A stretch of 64,000 bases of DNA from UBA3700 sp964478025 (GCA_964478025.1 CAYZGK010000005.1:18019-82018); one strand, 5' to 3'. Counted from the stretch's first letter, positions 24,311 through 34,522 are shown. Numbers and translations are program-made. Notes: a model not told the origin generated them from the letters alone.

Positions 24311-24339
24311 ATTTTAGCATAGTAATAAGGGTTTATCAA
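24311..24339 (-). promoter_or_regulatory. tig promoter
   Basis: Minus-strand TTGATA (24334-24339) and TAAAAT (24311-24316) with a 17-base spacer, about 45 bases before the start codon. Beyond it, 24340-24440 is AT-rich with no feature I can support. Confidence 0.65.
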
Positions 24340-24439
24340 GGATTTTAAATTGGTTCAATTAACTAGTAATTATTATTCTGAAGACTTATTTAATACTTAA
24401 CATTAATAACTGATATAATAATTAGTTAATTAATTTAGA

Positions 24440-25165
24440 ATATAGAATAAATATCCACCCGCATAGCAGGTGGTATTACAGTTTCGGGCAATTAGCCCTA
24501 GCTTTACTGGCTAGGCACAAGTGCCTTTTTTTATTGACCTAACAGTCATGCATCGTTTACCTGCTACCCGTAAACGGGTCTCTATTATCAAACATACTCA
24601 ATTGTTCACTCTCTTCGTCTTGTTTGAGTTGGTTCGCTATATATTTCTTTATTGCTGCAGTATCTTTCCCCACAGTGTCAACATAGTAGCCTTTACACCA
24701 GAATTCTCTGTTCCGGTAGGCAAACTTCATGTTCCCCCACTTTTGGAATATCATTAGACTGCTCTTTTCTTTTAAGTATCCCACAAAGCCACTTACGCTT
24801 ATCTTCGGTGATATACTTACAAGGATATGTATATAATCAGGGCACATTTCCCCTTCTATTATTTCCACACCTTTCCATTGGCATAGGGTTCTTAGTATTT
24901 CCCTTATATCCGATTTCTTGGATTCGTAAAATACTTTCCTTCGGTATTTTGGTGCAAATACTAAGTGGTATTTACAGCACCATTTTGTATGTACTAAACT
25001 TTTTGTAGCATTATCTTGATTTATCATTTTAATGTCCTCCGATTTTATTTTTGTTCTTTGACTGGCATGTCTAAAGAAATTATATAAAATCGGAGTTTTA
25101 ATTTTTATACTACATCGGTAAACCTTTTTTCCTACCACGAGCCTAGCACGTGGTATTTTTTATAC
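24440..25165 (-). mobile_element. IS200/IS605-family insertion sequence
   Basis: A ~0.7-kb element with one TnpA gene and no tnpB. Both ends carry related subterminal hairpins: 25134-25154 (ACCACG...CGTGGT) at the tnpA-proximal left end and 24455-24473 (CCACC...GGTGG) at the right end; further small hairpins (CCTAGC/GCTAGG and GGCAC/GTGCC) lie at ~24494-24522. IS200-type elements have hairpin ends rather than inverted repeats. It is inserted just after the terminator of the BREX operon. Exact cleavage sites cannot be set by eye. Confidence 0.7.
24557..25027 (-). CDS. tnpA: IS200-type TnpA transposase, HUH motif altered
   Basis: TnpA of this family moves single-stranded DNA with a tyrosine nucleophile and an HUH metal site. 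The start is set at 25027, preceded by GGAGGA, giving 156 aa, the normal length. YHLVFAPKYRRK, the GYLKEKSSLMIF helix and the tyrosine region FWCKGYYVDTVG are intact. The usual DHIHxLV motif reads DYIHILV: Tyr65 replaces the first histidine, a change explained by a single C-to-T step (CAT to TAT). The enzyme may therefore be impaired or use an altered metal site. The C-terminus (DPFTGS) is typical. Confidence 0.9.
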   Translation of the reverse strand: MINQDNATKSLVHTKWCCKYHLVFAPKYRRKVFYESKKSDIREILRTLCQWKGVEIIEGEMCPDYIHILVSISPKISVSGFVGYLKEKSSLMIFQKWGNMKFAYRNREFWCKGYYVDTVGKDTAAIKKYIANQLKQDEESEQLSMFDNRDPFTGSR

Positions 25166-25201
25166 AAAAAAGCCTACTTATAATTACTCCTAAGCAGGCT
25201 T
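25166..25201 (-). terminator. Terminator of the BREX operon
   Basis: Minus-strand AAGCCTGCTTA (25191-25201) pairs with TAAGTAGGCTT (25170-25180; one G-U pair) and is followed by TTTT. It lies ~22 bases after the cysteine desulfurase stop. Confidence 0.8.
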
Positions 25202-25222
25202 AAATTTTATATTCCGAAAGAT

Positions 25223-26365
25223 TCAGTATTCGTTGATTATCGACTTTAGCATTGCGGCAATGTCTATTGCATCTTCTAACGTGTTATATTTGCCAAAGCT
25301 GATTCTAATTGTTCCCTCAGCATATTCTTTAGGCACTTGAATTGCTTTTATAACATGAGAAATTTGATTATTGACGCTATCACAAGCAGAACCAGTTGAA
25401 ATATAGCATCCCATCAAATCCATTCTATGAAGAATCATTTCTCCATTCTGTCTCATAAAGGAAAGATTCACAATCCCTGGTAAATGGTTTTGAGTCCCAT
25501 TCCGTATAAAGATTAATTTGTATTCTTGCAACTTTTGAATCAGTGCATTTTCAAGTCTCAATAACATTTGTTGATGCAATTCTATGTTACGAACATTTTC
25601 TTGTAATGCTATTGACATACCAACTACAGCTGCTACATTTTCAGTTCCTGCTCTATTCCCTTGTTCTTGATAACCACCTGAAATAAACGATTTTATAGGT
25701 GATCCTTTTTTTACGAATAAGAAGCCTGTCCCCTTAGGACCATTGAACTTGTGCGAAGATGCAGATAAAAAATCCACATCTAAATCCTGCACATCTACTT
25801 TGATATGCCCTAATGCTTGCACCGCATCGGTATGAAAGAATGCCCCATATTGATGTGAAATTGCCGCAAGTTTCTTTATCGGTTCAATAGTCCCGATTTC
25901 ATTGTTTGCAATCATAACAGAAACCAATATCTGCACATTCAAATGATGATATTCTTCTAACGTATTTATTAAAACTTGCGAATCCACAATACCTGTTTTA
26001 TCGACCGGTAAAACCACAATTTCGTGCAAATCATCTTTCACTTCATCACATGAGTTTAAAATAGCGTGATGTTCTATTTCCGAAACAATAATTACCTTTT
26101 TGCAGTCTGTTGAACCGAATTTTTTTATTACCCAGTTGTCACTTTCTGTTCCTCCAGACGTGAAAAATACCTCATCAGCACTGCTATTTATACAATTTGC
26201 AATAATTTCTCTTGATTTTTGTAATGCTTTCTTAGAAGTGCGCGCAAATGAATATGGTTGTGATGCATTACCATATTCATTTAACATATATTCCTTCATA
26301 GCATTAAAAGCAACTTCATCAAGCTTTGTTGTTGCAGCATTATCCGCATAAATATTTCTTTTCAT
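25223..26365 (-). CDS. Cysteine desulfurase in the BREX operon (IscS/DndA-like)
   Basis: A 380-residue PLP enzyme that takes sulfur from cysteine as an enzyme-bound persulfide. PLP lysine K206 is in SSHKFNGPKG and the persulfide cysteine C328 in STGSACDS; the ATG at 26365 overlaps the upstream stop (ATGA), so it is translationally coupled to the BREX operon. An in-frame TTG at 26380 is less likely. It is the last gene, just before the terminator. DndA and SspA play this role in DNA phosphorothioation, where a PAPS-reductase-like protein receives the sulfur; BrxP in this operon is such a protein. A general IscS/NifS job in Fe-S assembly cannot be excluded, but no isc or suf genes are adjacent. 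Confidence 0.9.
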   Translation of the reverse strand: MKRNIYADNAATTKLDEVAFNAMKEYMLNEYGNASQPYSFARTSKKALQKSREIIANCINSSADEVFFTSGGTESDNWVIKKFGSTDCKKVIIVSEIEHHAILNSCDEVKDDLHEIVVLPVDKTGIVDSQVLINTLEEYHHLNVQILVSVMIANNEIGTIEPIKKLAAISHQYGAFFHTDAVQALGHIKVDVQDLDVDFLSASSHKFNGPKGTGFLFVKKGSPIKSFISGGYQEQGNRAGTENVAAVVGMSIALQENVRNIELHQQMLLRLENALIQKLQEYKLIFIRNGTQNHLPGIVNLSFMRQNGEMILHRMDLMGCYISTGSACDSVNNQISHVIKAIQVPKEYAEGTIRISFGKYNTLEDAIDIAAMLKSIINEY

Positions 26366-26571
26366 TTGAATAGCGTACAACCTTCCTCTTTAAATTCTTC
26401 TATCTTATCCAGCAACTCATCAACTGTAGTATTTAGATAGTTAGCCAAACAAGGCAAACAATAAAAACTCTCAACTTCCTTACCTAAAAGTTTTTTATTT
26501 AATGCAATAGTATCCTTCTCCAAGTTTTCTTTAAAGCAAGACACACACTTTACGTTTTGTTTATTCTTCAT
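26362..26571 (-). CDS. Small cysteine-rich protein between brxL and the cysteine desulfurase
   Basis: A 69-residue protein with two CxxC pairs, CVSC (residues ~9-12) and CLPC (~38-41), suited to one zinc or to sulfur handling, followed by a helix (LNTTVDELLDKIEEFKEEGC) with another cysteine. It overlaps brxL by 11 bases and the desulfurase by four (ATGA), so it is tightly built into the operon. No named family recognised. A sulfur relay or a partner of the desulfurase is a reasonable guess; it is not DndE- or SspB-like by sequence. Confidence 0.75.
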   Translation of the reverse strand: MKNKQNVKCVSCFKENLEKDTIALNKKLLGKEVESFYCLPCLANYLNTTVDELLDKIEEFKEEGCTLFK

Positions 26572-28030
26572 ATGTGTTTATCCTAAAGTCAGGAACATCT
26601 TTCCCTTTATATTCTTTGTCAATTGCTGCTTGTTGCATTCTTACAATCGAACGCATTTTGACTGCAGGAGTCAAACAATATGTCTTAAAATCTTTTACAC
26701 TTATATCGGCAACCTTCTTTACGTTAGGGAACAACAACTTCAAATATGCCGTTGCTATCCTTTTTACAGCTTCAGTATCACGTGTATCGGCTTTTTCAGG
26801 AAGGGCTATCAATCTATCAACAATCGTTCTATACGATGTATCGTCTCGAAGAGCATGCATGATAGAACAAAAATATTCCGAGTTTAAAGCCCAACCAGTT
26901 AACTTATGCTTTTCCTCCATTCTTGGAATATCCCAGCCTTTTATAAAACCATGGATTCTATCCAACAAGGCGGTTTCTTGGAACAATGGCGGAAGTTCGT
27001 TCAACATGTATGAGTATTCATCCATATTATCTTTTGCTATATTCCCAAGAAAAACAATACCTGCATCAGCTTCGCCTTCAAATCCGTTACAATTAAATGT
27101 ACCATATTCCATGTAGCCTTGCAAAATTGAACGCATTTCATTGTCATCGTTGAATTTGACCAGCTTTATTTCATCTATTGCAACAAAGTCATTTCCTTGA
27201 ATAAAACCATATTTTCTAGATGCATTATCATAAAACATCTTTGAACGAGAAACTTTTCCTCCATCAACAAGTGTTCCGTACTTACTGACATGTCCAAACA
27301 AATACGATTTACCTGTTCCCTTAGGAGCTAATTCGATTATATTCAATCTTTTTTCTATAAAAGGTAAGAGTCTGGTTAAAACAGCCAACTTTTGATGTTC
27401 GTCATCATACCCATCTGCATTATAATCTACTGCACCCAATACAATATCAATCCATTCATGAACATTAAATTCTTTACGGATATCTTTGTAATATTCTATA
27501 TCAATTATATAAGGACAAAAACTCTTAAAAGAACATAACTTTATTTTACCTTTTTCTTTGTGCCTTGCCTTGTTTTGTTCAAAAACAACATCAAAGTCAT
27601 CAGGATATTTATATCCTAACTCTACAATTCCCCAAACATCTCTGGCACTAATTAAATCGTCTTTGTATTCTTCCCAAACATATGGTTCAATAATAGTTTC
27701 CTTATTGGTAAGCCCAAAATCCGGAAGAGCAAAAGAGATTCCTTGATCAGCAACACTAATATCAACAGAAATTTTTGTAAGGAATTTAACGTGCTCACCA
27801 CCAATTACGATTCTTTCCTTTATCGCTATCCAATCTTCTTTTTTGGGGATTCTTGTTTTTATGAATTCACTCATTCCATCATAATCAATATTTCCTTCTT
27901 CATCTTGAAATATTTTTATCAGATAATCCCTTAAAAAAGAAGGTAGATTAATGCTTGAAAAAAAACTGGTATTCTTAATGTTTTTATATACAACCATGTC
28001 GTCAAAATATTCTCTTAATTTGTCAGTCAT
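26561..28030 (-). CDS. brxL: BREX protein BrxL (type 4)
   Basis: A 489-residue BrxL, an AAA+ protein of BREX phage-exclusion systems that forms DNA-binding rings. Walker A is APKGTGKS and Walker B FVAIDE; blocks GAVDYNADG, FIKGWDIPRM, GWALNSEYF and ADTRDTEAVKRIATAY are shared with the second copy at 6883-8316. There is no Lon peptidase domain, as expected for the short form. It follows pglZ by six bases and overlaps the next small gene. BrxL is dispensable for DNA marking but needed for defence in studied type I BREX; its role in type 4 is assumed to be similar. Confidence 0.93.
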   Translation of the reverse strand: MTDKLREYFDDMVVYKNIKNTSFFSSINLPSFLRDYLIKIFQDEEGNIDYDGMSEFIKTRIPKKEDWIAIKERIVIGGEHVKFLTKISVDISVADQGISFALPDFGLTNKETIIEPYVWEEYKDDLISARDVWGIVELGYKYPDDFDVVFEQNKARHKEKGKIKLCSFKSFCPYIIDIEYYKDIRKEFNVHEWIDIVLGAVDYNADGYDDEHQKLAVLTRLLPFIEKRLNIIELAPKGTGKSYLFGHVSKYGTLVDGGKVSRSKMFYDNASRKYGFIQGNDFVAIDEIKLVKFNDDNEMRSILQGYMEYGTFNCNGFEGEADAGIVFLGNIAKDNMDEYSYMLNELPPLFQETALLDRIHGFIKGWDIPRMEEKHKLTGWALNSEYFCSIMHALRDDTSYRTIVDRLIALPEKADTRDTEAVKRIATAYLKLLFPNVKKVADISVKDFKTYCLTPAVKMRSIVRMQQAAIDKEYKGKDVPDFRINTYEE

Positions 28031-28036
28031 TATTTT

Positions 28037-30298
28037 TTACCCCCACAAATCGTTTGTTTTTGCAGATTCTTTTTCAATCTTAAATTCATTGTCAGTCGAT
28101 CTAATTTCAGAATTTTCCCAAACCTCAAACTTGTAAATTCCACTTTTTTGAATGTCGCTTAATTCGACAGTAAAGTTTGATTTATCGTCCGAAGATGCTG
28201 GATAACTCTTTCCGTTCACTTTTACAGTCACATTAGTCATTTTCTTAGAGCTATAGAAATGTAAAACTGCTTTCTTTTTGAAGCTAACTTTTATTACTTC
28301 ATCCAAGACTTTTATTTCGACATTATCAAACTGATCAGTTATCTCGATGATGGGAACTGTTACTTCTTCTAATGTAGCTCCACCATGCATTTCTACCTTT
28401 CCGACTCTTCCACCCTTGATGGTATTGTAATCAGCCAAAACGCAATAACCATCTTCAATTATAGCATTAGGAATTTTGACCATCCCAGAAACTTCTTTAC
28501 ACACTCTTCCGCCGTGTTCTCCTACAGATTCAACCTCTTCTTTTACCATATCGGTATTCAAAATTGCAAGTCTTGTAGAACCATGGTCTGAAATAATAAC
28601 AGCTTTTTTGATAAACTGACTCTTAATCTCCTTTCTTATGTGATTCAAACATTCGTTTATAATTTTGAACTCCTCAACTATGTGAATTGGAAGCTTGTTT
28701 TTATCAAAGTCATAATCGTCTTTTCCATCGTGAATTAGGGAGTCAAGTCTTTTCTCATCGATAACATCAATTCCCCTTTTTGCAAAATAATCTCTGAATT
28801 CAGTATTCTTTGACGTTAAAGAAGGAAGGTACGACTTGCATATATTGACCCTGCAAGCCAGTTTCTTTTCTTGGCACTTTCTTTCTATAAAACTTAGAAA
28901 TTCAACACCCAACGCATCAACAAAGTAAACTTTGGAAGAATCAAGATTGATATCATCCAGTTTTTCACTTCTATAAACAAGTCTTCTCTTGAACGATCTC
29001 TCTACGGCTTCCTTATCGACGATGTCTTTAAACTCCGGTGTTAAGTAATTGATTACTTTCAAATACTTGTAATCATTGAAGTACTTTGACAAGAACTCAT
29101 CGCCATAGTTGTAATCAGTCAAATAATCATACAAATCCTTGTATACATGCTGAAGAATTGATAATAACTTTTGTTTGGTAAAACTATCTTTGTATTGATC
29201 AATTGTCTCTATTATTTTTTTCTTCTCTACATCATTATTATCAGTTAGATAATAGATTGCGTTTTCCTTTTTATACGAAACAAGATCGCAGTAAGTATAA
29301 AAAACAGAGTCATCATGCATTTCACTCAATATTTTCTTTCTATCTTCATACTTTTTCCAGAACTCAGGTTCCTTAAAATCAATCTTCAAAATTGATTCGT
29401 AAATATTAGGCAAAAATTTTTCCGCATTTTGCGATTTTTCAATGGCATAGTCTATAGACCAGTTATCCGTACGAACATCTTTCAACTGTAGATAAATAAA
29501 CAACAGCCACTGGCTAAACTTATCTTTCCCCGTCCAATCTTTGATTTCCGACAGAATGTCTTTGATTCTTATATATTCTTTTATGGTTTGTTCAACAGAA
29601 TTGTTTTGAAGATGTTCTAATAGTGTTTGCCATTCCTCTGTCACCCCAAACATCTCATTAAGCTTACGGACTTCCTTGTCTTTTATGCAAAGCAAATCAT
29701 ATGGCGATTTACATTCATCTATGCTAATTAAAGTTTTGTCAAAATTGCCTTTACAGTATGCTGTTGTAACATAAATCTTCTCGCCACAAGTTTTTTCTAT
29801 TTTTTCAAGGGCTGATTTTAACCCATTTTCAGAGTTTACCATTCCTTTAAACCTTGCAGGAATAAAAACAAGAGACGAAGGTGGTGTAAAGTTTCCAGAT
29901 GCTACGCAGAAAATGTTATCCCTATTTTTTGGAATTTTTTCGTTAAAATATTTCGAGCATTGATATGTAATAATAATAAATTGAGTACTATATGCATTTC
30001 CTAATAATGTATGAATTGTCGTTGCAACCTCATCAGCACCTTTCAAACGCAATAATGAACCAAGGTTATAAATACAGCAAGCAGAGTCCTTGCAAGTTTC
30101 CATAAACTCATAGATATCCCCCATAGAAGGAATTTCACTCCCGTTTTTAGCCAATGACAAAACGTCCTGCTTTTTTAGCAAGGAATACGAGCAAGATAAT
30201 TCCTCCATTTCTTCTAATGAGGAAAAATCAAGAATTAGAGGTCTTTTATCCCCACTTGTTAGATATGAATCTATTTTCTTCTTAACATAACCTTCCAT
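28037..30298 (-). CDS. pglZ: BREX alkaline-phosphatase-fold protein PglZ
   Basis: PglZ is the alkaline-phosphatase-superfamily protein that, with BrxC, marks all BREX types. The core motifs are present: VDALGVEFL (Asp ~461) and IISDHGSTRL (Asp-His ~571-572), which hold the metal ions, and a C-terminal beta domain (~650-750). The ATG at 30298 with a GGTGA site is preferred to the GTG at 30307. It lies 11 bases after brxC and six before brxL. The biochemical job of PglZ is still poorly defined; nuclease or phosphodiesterase activity on DNA has been suggested for some members. Confidence 0.9.
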   Translation of the reverse strand: MEGYVKKKIDSYLTSGDKRPLILDFSSLEEMEELSCSYSLLKKQDVLSLAKNGSEIPSMGDIYEFMETCKDSACCIYNLGSLLRLKGADEVATTIHTLLGNAYSTQFIIITYQCSKYFNEKIPKNRDNIFCVASGNFTPPSSLVFIPARFKGMVNSENGLKSALEKIEKTCGEKIYVTTAYCKGNFDKTLISIDECKSPYDLLCIKDKEVRKLNEMFGVTEEWQTLLEHLQNNSVEQTIKEYIRIKDILSEIKDWTGKDKFSQWLLFIYLQLKDVRTDNWSIDYAIEKSQNAEKFLPNIYESILKIDFKEPEFWKKYEDRKKILSEMHDDSVFYTYCDLVSYKKENAIYYLTDNNDVEKKKIIETIDQYKDSFTKQKLLSILQHVYKDLYDYLTDYNYGDEFLSKYFNDYKYLKVINYLTPEFKDIVDKEAVERSFKRRLVYRSEKLDDINLDSSKVYFVDALGVEFLSFIERKCQEKKLACRVNICKSYLPSLTSKNTEFRDYFAKRGIDVIDEKRLDSLIHDGKDDYDFDKNKLPIHIVEEFKIINECLNHIRKEIKSQFIKKAVIISDHGSTRLAILNTDMVKEEVESVGEHGGRVCKEVSGMVKIPNAIIEDGYCVLADYNTIKGGRVGKVEMHGGATLEEVTVPIIEITDQFDNVEIKVLDEVIKVSFKKKAVLHFYSSKKMTNVTVKVNGKSYPASSDDKSNFTVELSDIQKSGIYKFEVWENSEIRSTDNEFKIEKESAKTNDLWG

Positions 30299-30309
30299 TA
30301 TCGTCACCG

Positions 30310-33300
30310 TTACTTTTTATTGTTGATTATTTCAATGCCTACAACCATGTTTTCCTTTACTAATTCTTTTAAATATTTCTTCAAATCATCCGATGACATC
30401 GAGTCTATCACGGCGTTTACTTTTGAACTGCCTCCGTTATTATACTTTTGGAAGGCAACATTCTTAATGTATTCATCTATTTCAGGACTACCCAACCAGT
30501 GATATGGAGGAGTTGAGCATCTACTCTTAATGTTTGTCTTAATATCGTTTATGTCATCAATTAAAGTTGAATAAGATTTCAGAATAAATTTTCTGAATGC
30601 GGCATCCCTCTTTGAAGTATCATTCAAGTCATCAAAATATTTAAATTTACTCAAATAGACAATTGCATCATCAATTTTATCTTTTCCAACAACTTGACCG
30701 TTGATTATATCAAACACAGTTCTCGTAATGTTTTGTTCTGCCGCCGGTATCATGCATAATATAGGCATCAAATACTTGTCAGACCAATCTTTCGGAGTTT
30801 CTGTATGGGTTTTTTCTTTCCAAAAAGCCAAAAGCTTATACTTAGCCGTATTTGCTTTGTAAGTCTTTACACCATCATCAAGTTTGGCTTGAAAATCGCT
30901 GTTTTCACAAGTAAATACGCCGTTCAAATAACGAGATGCAATGTCAGAAACCTCGTCATCGCTTAAGCCTTCAAGGTGGAAAGTACATACTTTTTTCAGC
31001 AAAGACAATTGCTTTTCGCAGAAATCTCTAAATTCCTTACCTTGCTCGATGATGCATTTCAAGAATTTTTCCTTATCTGCATCATAAACAAATCCGTTCT
31101 TCTTTATTTGATACAAATAGTTTAAAAATTCAGCCAATTTACCAACTTCAGAACGAATTGTAGCAAAAGCAAGTTTAAAGGAATCCGTCTTCTTTGCCCA
31201 TTCTTTTAAGCAATCTTCATAAGACGAAGTCTTAACAATCAGCTTATTGCTCTCGACAACGATTTCATATTCTGTGATTGTTTCATCGATTGTTTCGTCA
31301 ATGGTTTCTTTGTTCCAAACCCAATTTGATGCTTCGCTGAATTTCTTACTGATTTCATTAATAAATAAACCCGTGTCACCTATCATCTTAGCATAAGACA
31401 ATAAGACGCCGTTTTTATACTGTTCGACATACTTTTGCATTCCATTCGTGCAATTTTCTTTGGTAAGAATGCTCTTAAAATCATCGCAAAGTCCTTTTTT
31501 GCTTAAATACAATGCACCAATCTCTAAGGCAATATCCGTTTCTGTTCTGGATGAAGACGAGTTGTTTGCAAACTCAACATATAAGTCGATTAATTTATTG
31601 ACATCTTCGGCTGAATTGTATGTGTTAAAGTTGCAGAACTTCAGTGTCCAAATCGGGAATCTATATGCTGTCATTTCCGAACGAACACGAGATCTTGTAT
31701 TTTCAACAGAAGTACATGCCGATTCAGGGATATTAAACACCTTTGCAGTGATTTTGTTAAATTCTCTTTGTTCAGGAGACATTGCAACGATGTATTTGTT
31801 TCTGTATTTCTGATTTGGTGTCTGTTGTTGTTTAATGATTTCATCAATCATTTCTTTTAATTTATCAACAGACATCGGAACTGTTGTCAAGTCATCAGTC
31901 CAGTTGTATGCATCATTTGCATATTCTCTTAAAACAAAACCCAAAATGAATGCGGACAAGTTGCAAGGCATAAAGCCGAATGGCTCATCAATCAAAACGT
32001 CATAAATATCTGCAATAGATACTCTTGTATCAGCATCCAATTTTGCCTTAATAACACTTTCTACGGCATTTTTAATTTTAGAAAGCAGTTCATTCGGTCT
32101 GGCTGTCCAGTAATTTTCCACATTCCAAACGCCGGAGAATTGTCTGTCAAGTTTTGTGTTTTCGCTAGTCGACTTAAATGTTCCCTTAAGTTCGCCAGTA
32201 ATTCCACATTCGGCACCTTGTTTTAGATTTGTCGATGCATACATATTTTCAATCACGGTAACATAAGTTTCAACGGCATATTCAAAATGGTCCCTATCGA
32301 ACTCTTTGAGCAAAGTAAACACCTCAGACTCTGAATTGCAAATCGTGCCTATTTTGTCTGTATACTTAAATACTCTCGGAGTTGTAGCTCTTGTTTGAGT
32401 CTTCCATTTTCTCAATGCTTCTTTTGCATTTCTGTCATAAGTCCTCGCTTGCCCTGCATCCTTGCCTTTTTGGTAGTTGCAGTTTGCCATATTCTCAACA
32501 TATTGATTAAACAAGTCATCACTTAAATAATTTTGAGAATAATCAACAAACACAATTTTTTCAAAGCCGTCATTGTATGTTTTTTCAATTTCGGTTCTGA
32601 TTTTATTGCTTTCGTCTTGATTTCTTGCAAAAGTATATACAACATACAAACGAGTCGAATGATTATTGCTGTCAATTTTCAATTGAGCAACAGTCGTCTT
32701 GATGTTTTCGTATGTTGAAAGTTTTACATCCGGATAACGCAAAGAAAGATACGCAGGTAACTTGAAATCATTCGCAAATTCACCCTCTTCCAGCAATTTG
32801 TATGTTCTTGTCTCTCTCTTGATTCTTTCTTTTTCTTTTTCGATTTCTTCCCGGTTACCACTGGATACAAGGGCAGAATACTTCATTGCTCCACCACCCA
32901 TAGGACGCTCAAATATAATTTGTTCTTTAACAAGTCTTTGTGCCAAAGAATCGGCATTGCCTGGAGTAATATCTGTTCCTTCAAACGCCATACCAAGGTT
33001 CTTTTTGTTAGGAACGAACAAGGAAACTGCATCACCGACTTTTTCATTGATTGCTTGAAGAAGCAAAATCGTCTTTAGTACTCTTTCTTCGTTTCTCATT
33101 AAATGATGAGATTCCGTTCTTCCGTACACATCGAGAATTTGTCTGATTTGCGGAGCAAGATAGTCTTTGCCTTTTTCGTAGAAGAAATCCCAAAGGAAAT
33201 CAACCGTCAGCAATGTTTCATCATCATCCGGACCGCAGTTGTCAATAAACCACTGAAATCCTTTTATATCGTCGCCTCTATCGTTTTTGATAAAATCGAA

Positions 33301-34509
33301 CATACTTCTTTGGTTAGATTCAAATGCAGAAGCGATGTGTTTTAAGACGAGAGCGGCATAAGGATGAATCGGAAGAACACCTTTCAATTCTTTCTCGCCT
33401 ATTTTTGCAGTTTTAATAACTTCTTCTCTTGAATCGTGCGTTAAATCATACAAGTCATCAACGATCTCGTTCCATTCTTTTTGAATTTGGGGATCGTCGA
33501 CCTTTTGCATAGCATGAGCCGTCAAAATAAACGCCATATTGTCAGGAAGTTCAATTGAACAGTGTGGCGATATAAATCTGCCGTTAATTTTTGTTTTTAC
33601 ATCGTCCTTTGTATTTTCAAAGAAAATGTCTGATTTGTGTGTAACAATGCAAAGATAGAAAGGCTGTGTTTCGCTCATCTCGGCTAAAAATTGGAAGCCG
33701 GACAAATTACCCTTGTTTGCATCAAAGTAATCAGAAAACTCATCCCAAATAAAGAAGATTGCTTTAAGATTGTTTTTGTCTATAACGTCAAGAATCCATG
33801 TTCTCAAATCTTCTTTTTGGAGAACGAACGGTTTAATTCCTTTATCTTCGCCGACAACAGATATTTTTTCTATCAATTCCTGAATCGCATTTTCGGCCGT
33901 CAATGTCTTTAAGTTTTCCAAAATAACATCGGCAGTCGTTCCGTTGAATTTATTTCTGTATTCCGAAGCACTGATAATGCTGTTAAAATAGTTTTTGTTT
34001 ACGTCATCGGAAAGCCAATTAATCATTGCTTGCTTGATGCCAACTTGTCCAAGATAATCAAATCCGTTTTCTTTTAATGCTTTGATAATGCTCTCTTGCA
34101 CATATTCCATCAATACTTTGTCGTTGCGAACATCGGAAGAACCATATCTGTGAACGGTCAATACCTTTTTAGATTGATTTTTAATGTTGTAAAACTCATT
34201 ATACAAATCATGAGACAAAACAGATTTATATCTATCAAAATACTCATTCAATTCCTCATTAGAGCAATCAAGCAATTTTTTCAAGGTCAAAACGGCATGC
34301 GATTTACCTGTTCCGTATGCACCTTCTACCCAAATAGACATTCTTTGACTGTTTGTCAAAACGCTCTTGGTTTGAATTAATAGTTTGATAAAAGATTCAT
34401 GCGGATAGTAAGACTTCCACACATCGGGTTGTGTCCTTATAACGTCTGGATTGACGGCAGGAAAATAACTCTCGTTTATTGAAAAATAACTTCTATACTT
34501 TTTATTCAT
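30310..34509 (-). CDS. brxC: BREX ATPase BrxC/PglY
   Basis: A 1399-residue P-loop ATPase, the largest BREX protein. Walker A is GAYGTGKSH (residues ~63-71) and a Walker B-like FIWDEFSDYF lies ~200 residues later; the rest is the long DUF6079-type body with no other motif I recognise. The start is placed at the ATG at 34509, which follows GAGGAGC and gives MNKKYRSYFSINESYF; an upstream frame extension would overlap brxP. The same ATPase is called PglY in Pgl/type 2 systems. It is required for BREX defence and probably couples ATP hydrolysis to DNA scanning or marking. Confidence 0.93.
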   Translation of the reverse strand: MNKKYRSYFSINESYFPAVNPDVIRTQPDVWKSYYPHESFIKLLIQTKSVLTNSQRMSIWVEGAYGTGKSHAVLTLKKLLDCSNEELNEYFDRYKSVLSHDLYNEFYNIKNQSKKVLTVHRYGSSDVRNDKVLMEYVQESIIKALKENGFDYLGQVGIKQAMINWLSDDVNKNYFNSIISASEYRNKFNGTTADVILENLKTLTAENAIQELIEKISVVGEDKGIKPFVLQKEDLRTWILDVIDKNNLKAIFFIWDEFSDYFDANKGNLSGFQFLAEMSETQPFYLCIVTHKSDIFFENTKDDVKTKINGRFISPHCSIELPDNMAFILTAHAMQKVDDPQIQKEWNEIVDDLYDLTHDSREEVIKTAKIGEKELKGVLPIHPYAALVLKHIASAFESNQRSMFDFIKNDRGDDIKGFQWFIDNCGPDDDETLLTVDFLWDFFYEKGKDYLAPQIRQILDVYGRTESHHLMRNEERVLKTILLLQAINEKVGDAVSLFVPNKKNLGMAFEGTDITPGNADSLAQRLVKEQIIFERPMGGGAMKYSALVSSGNREEIEKEKERIKRETRTYKLLEEGEFANDFKLPAYLSLRYPDVKLSTYENIKTTVAQLKIDSNNHSTRLYVVYTFARNQDESNKIRTEIEKTYNDGFEKIVFVDYSQNYLSDDLFNQYVENMANCNYQKGKDAGQARTYDRNAKEALRKWKTQTRATTPRVFKYTDKIGTICNSESEVFTLLKEFDRDHFEYAVETYVTVIENMYASTNLKQGAECGITGELKGTFKSTSENTKLDRQFSGVWNVENYWTARPNELLSKIKNAVESVIKAKLDADTRVSIADIYDVLIDEPFGFMPCNLSAFILGFVLREYANDAYNWTDDLTTVPMSVDKLKEMIDEIIKQQQTPNQKYRNKYIVAMSPEQREFNKITAKVFNIPESACTSVENTRSRVRSEMTAYRFPIWTLKFCNFNTYNSAEDVNKLIDLYVEFANNSSSSRTETDIALEIGALYLSKKGLCDDFKSILTKENCTNGMQKYVEQYKNGVLLSYAKMIGDTGLFINEISKKFSEASNWVWNKETIDETIDETITEYEIVVESNKLIVKTSSYEDCLKEWAKKTDSFKLAFATIRSEVGKLAEFLNYLYQIKKNGFVYDADKEKFLKCIIEQGKEFRDFCEKQLSLLKKVCTFHLEGLSDDEVSDIASRYLNGVFTCENSDFQAKLDDGVKTYKANTAKYKLLAFWKEKTHTETPKDWSDKYLMPILCMIPAAEQNITRTVFDIINGQVVGKDKIDDAIVYLSKFKYFDDLNDTSKRDAAFRKFILKSYSTLIDDINDIKTNIKSRCSTPPYHWLGSPEIDEYIKNVAFQKYNNGGSSKVNAVIDSMSSDDLKKYLKELVKENMVVGIEIINNKK

Positions 34510-34522
34510 CGTATTGCTCCTC

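Noticed and set aside
24557..25138. Longer transposase start at 25138
   Set aside because: The added 37 residues include the left-end region of the IS; the ATG at 25027 has a strong SD and gives the normal family length.
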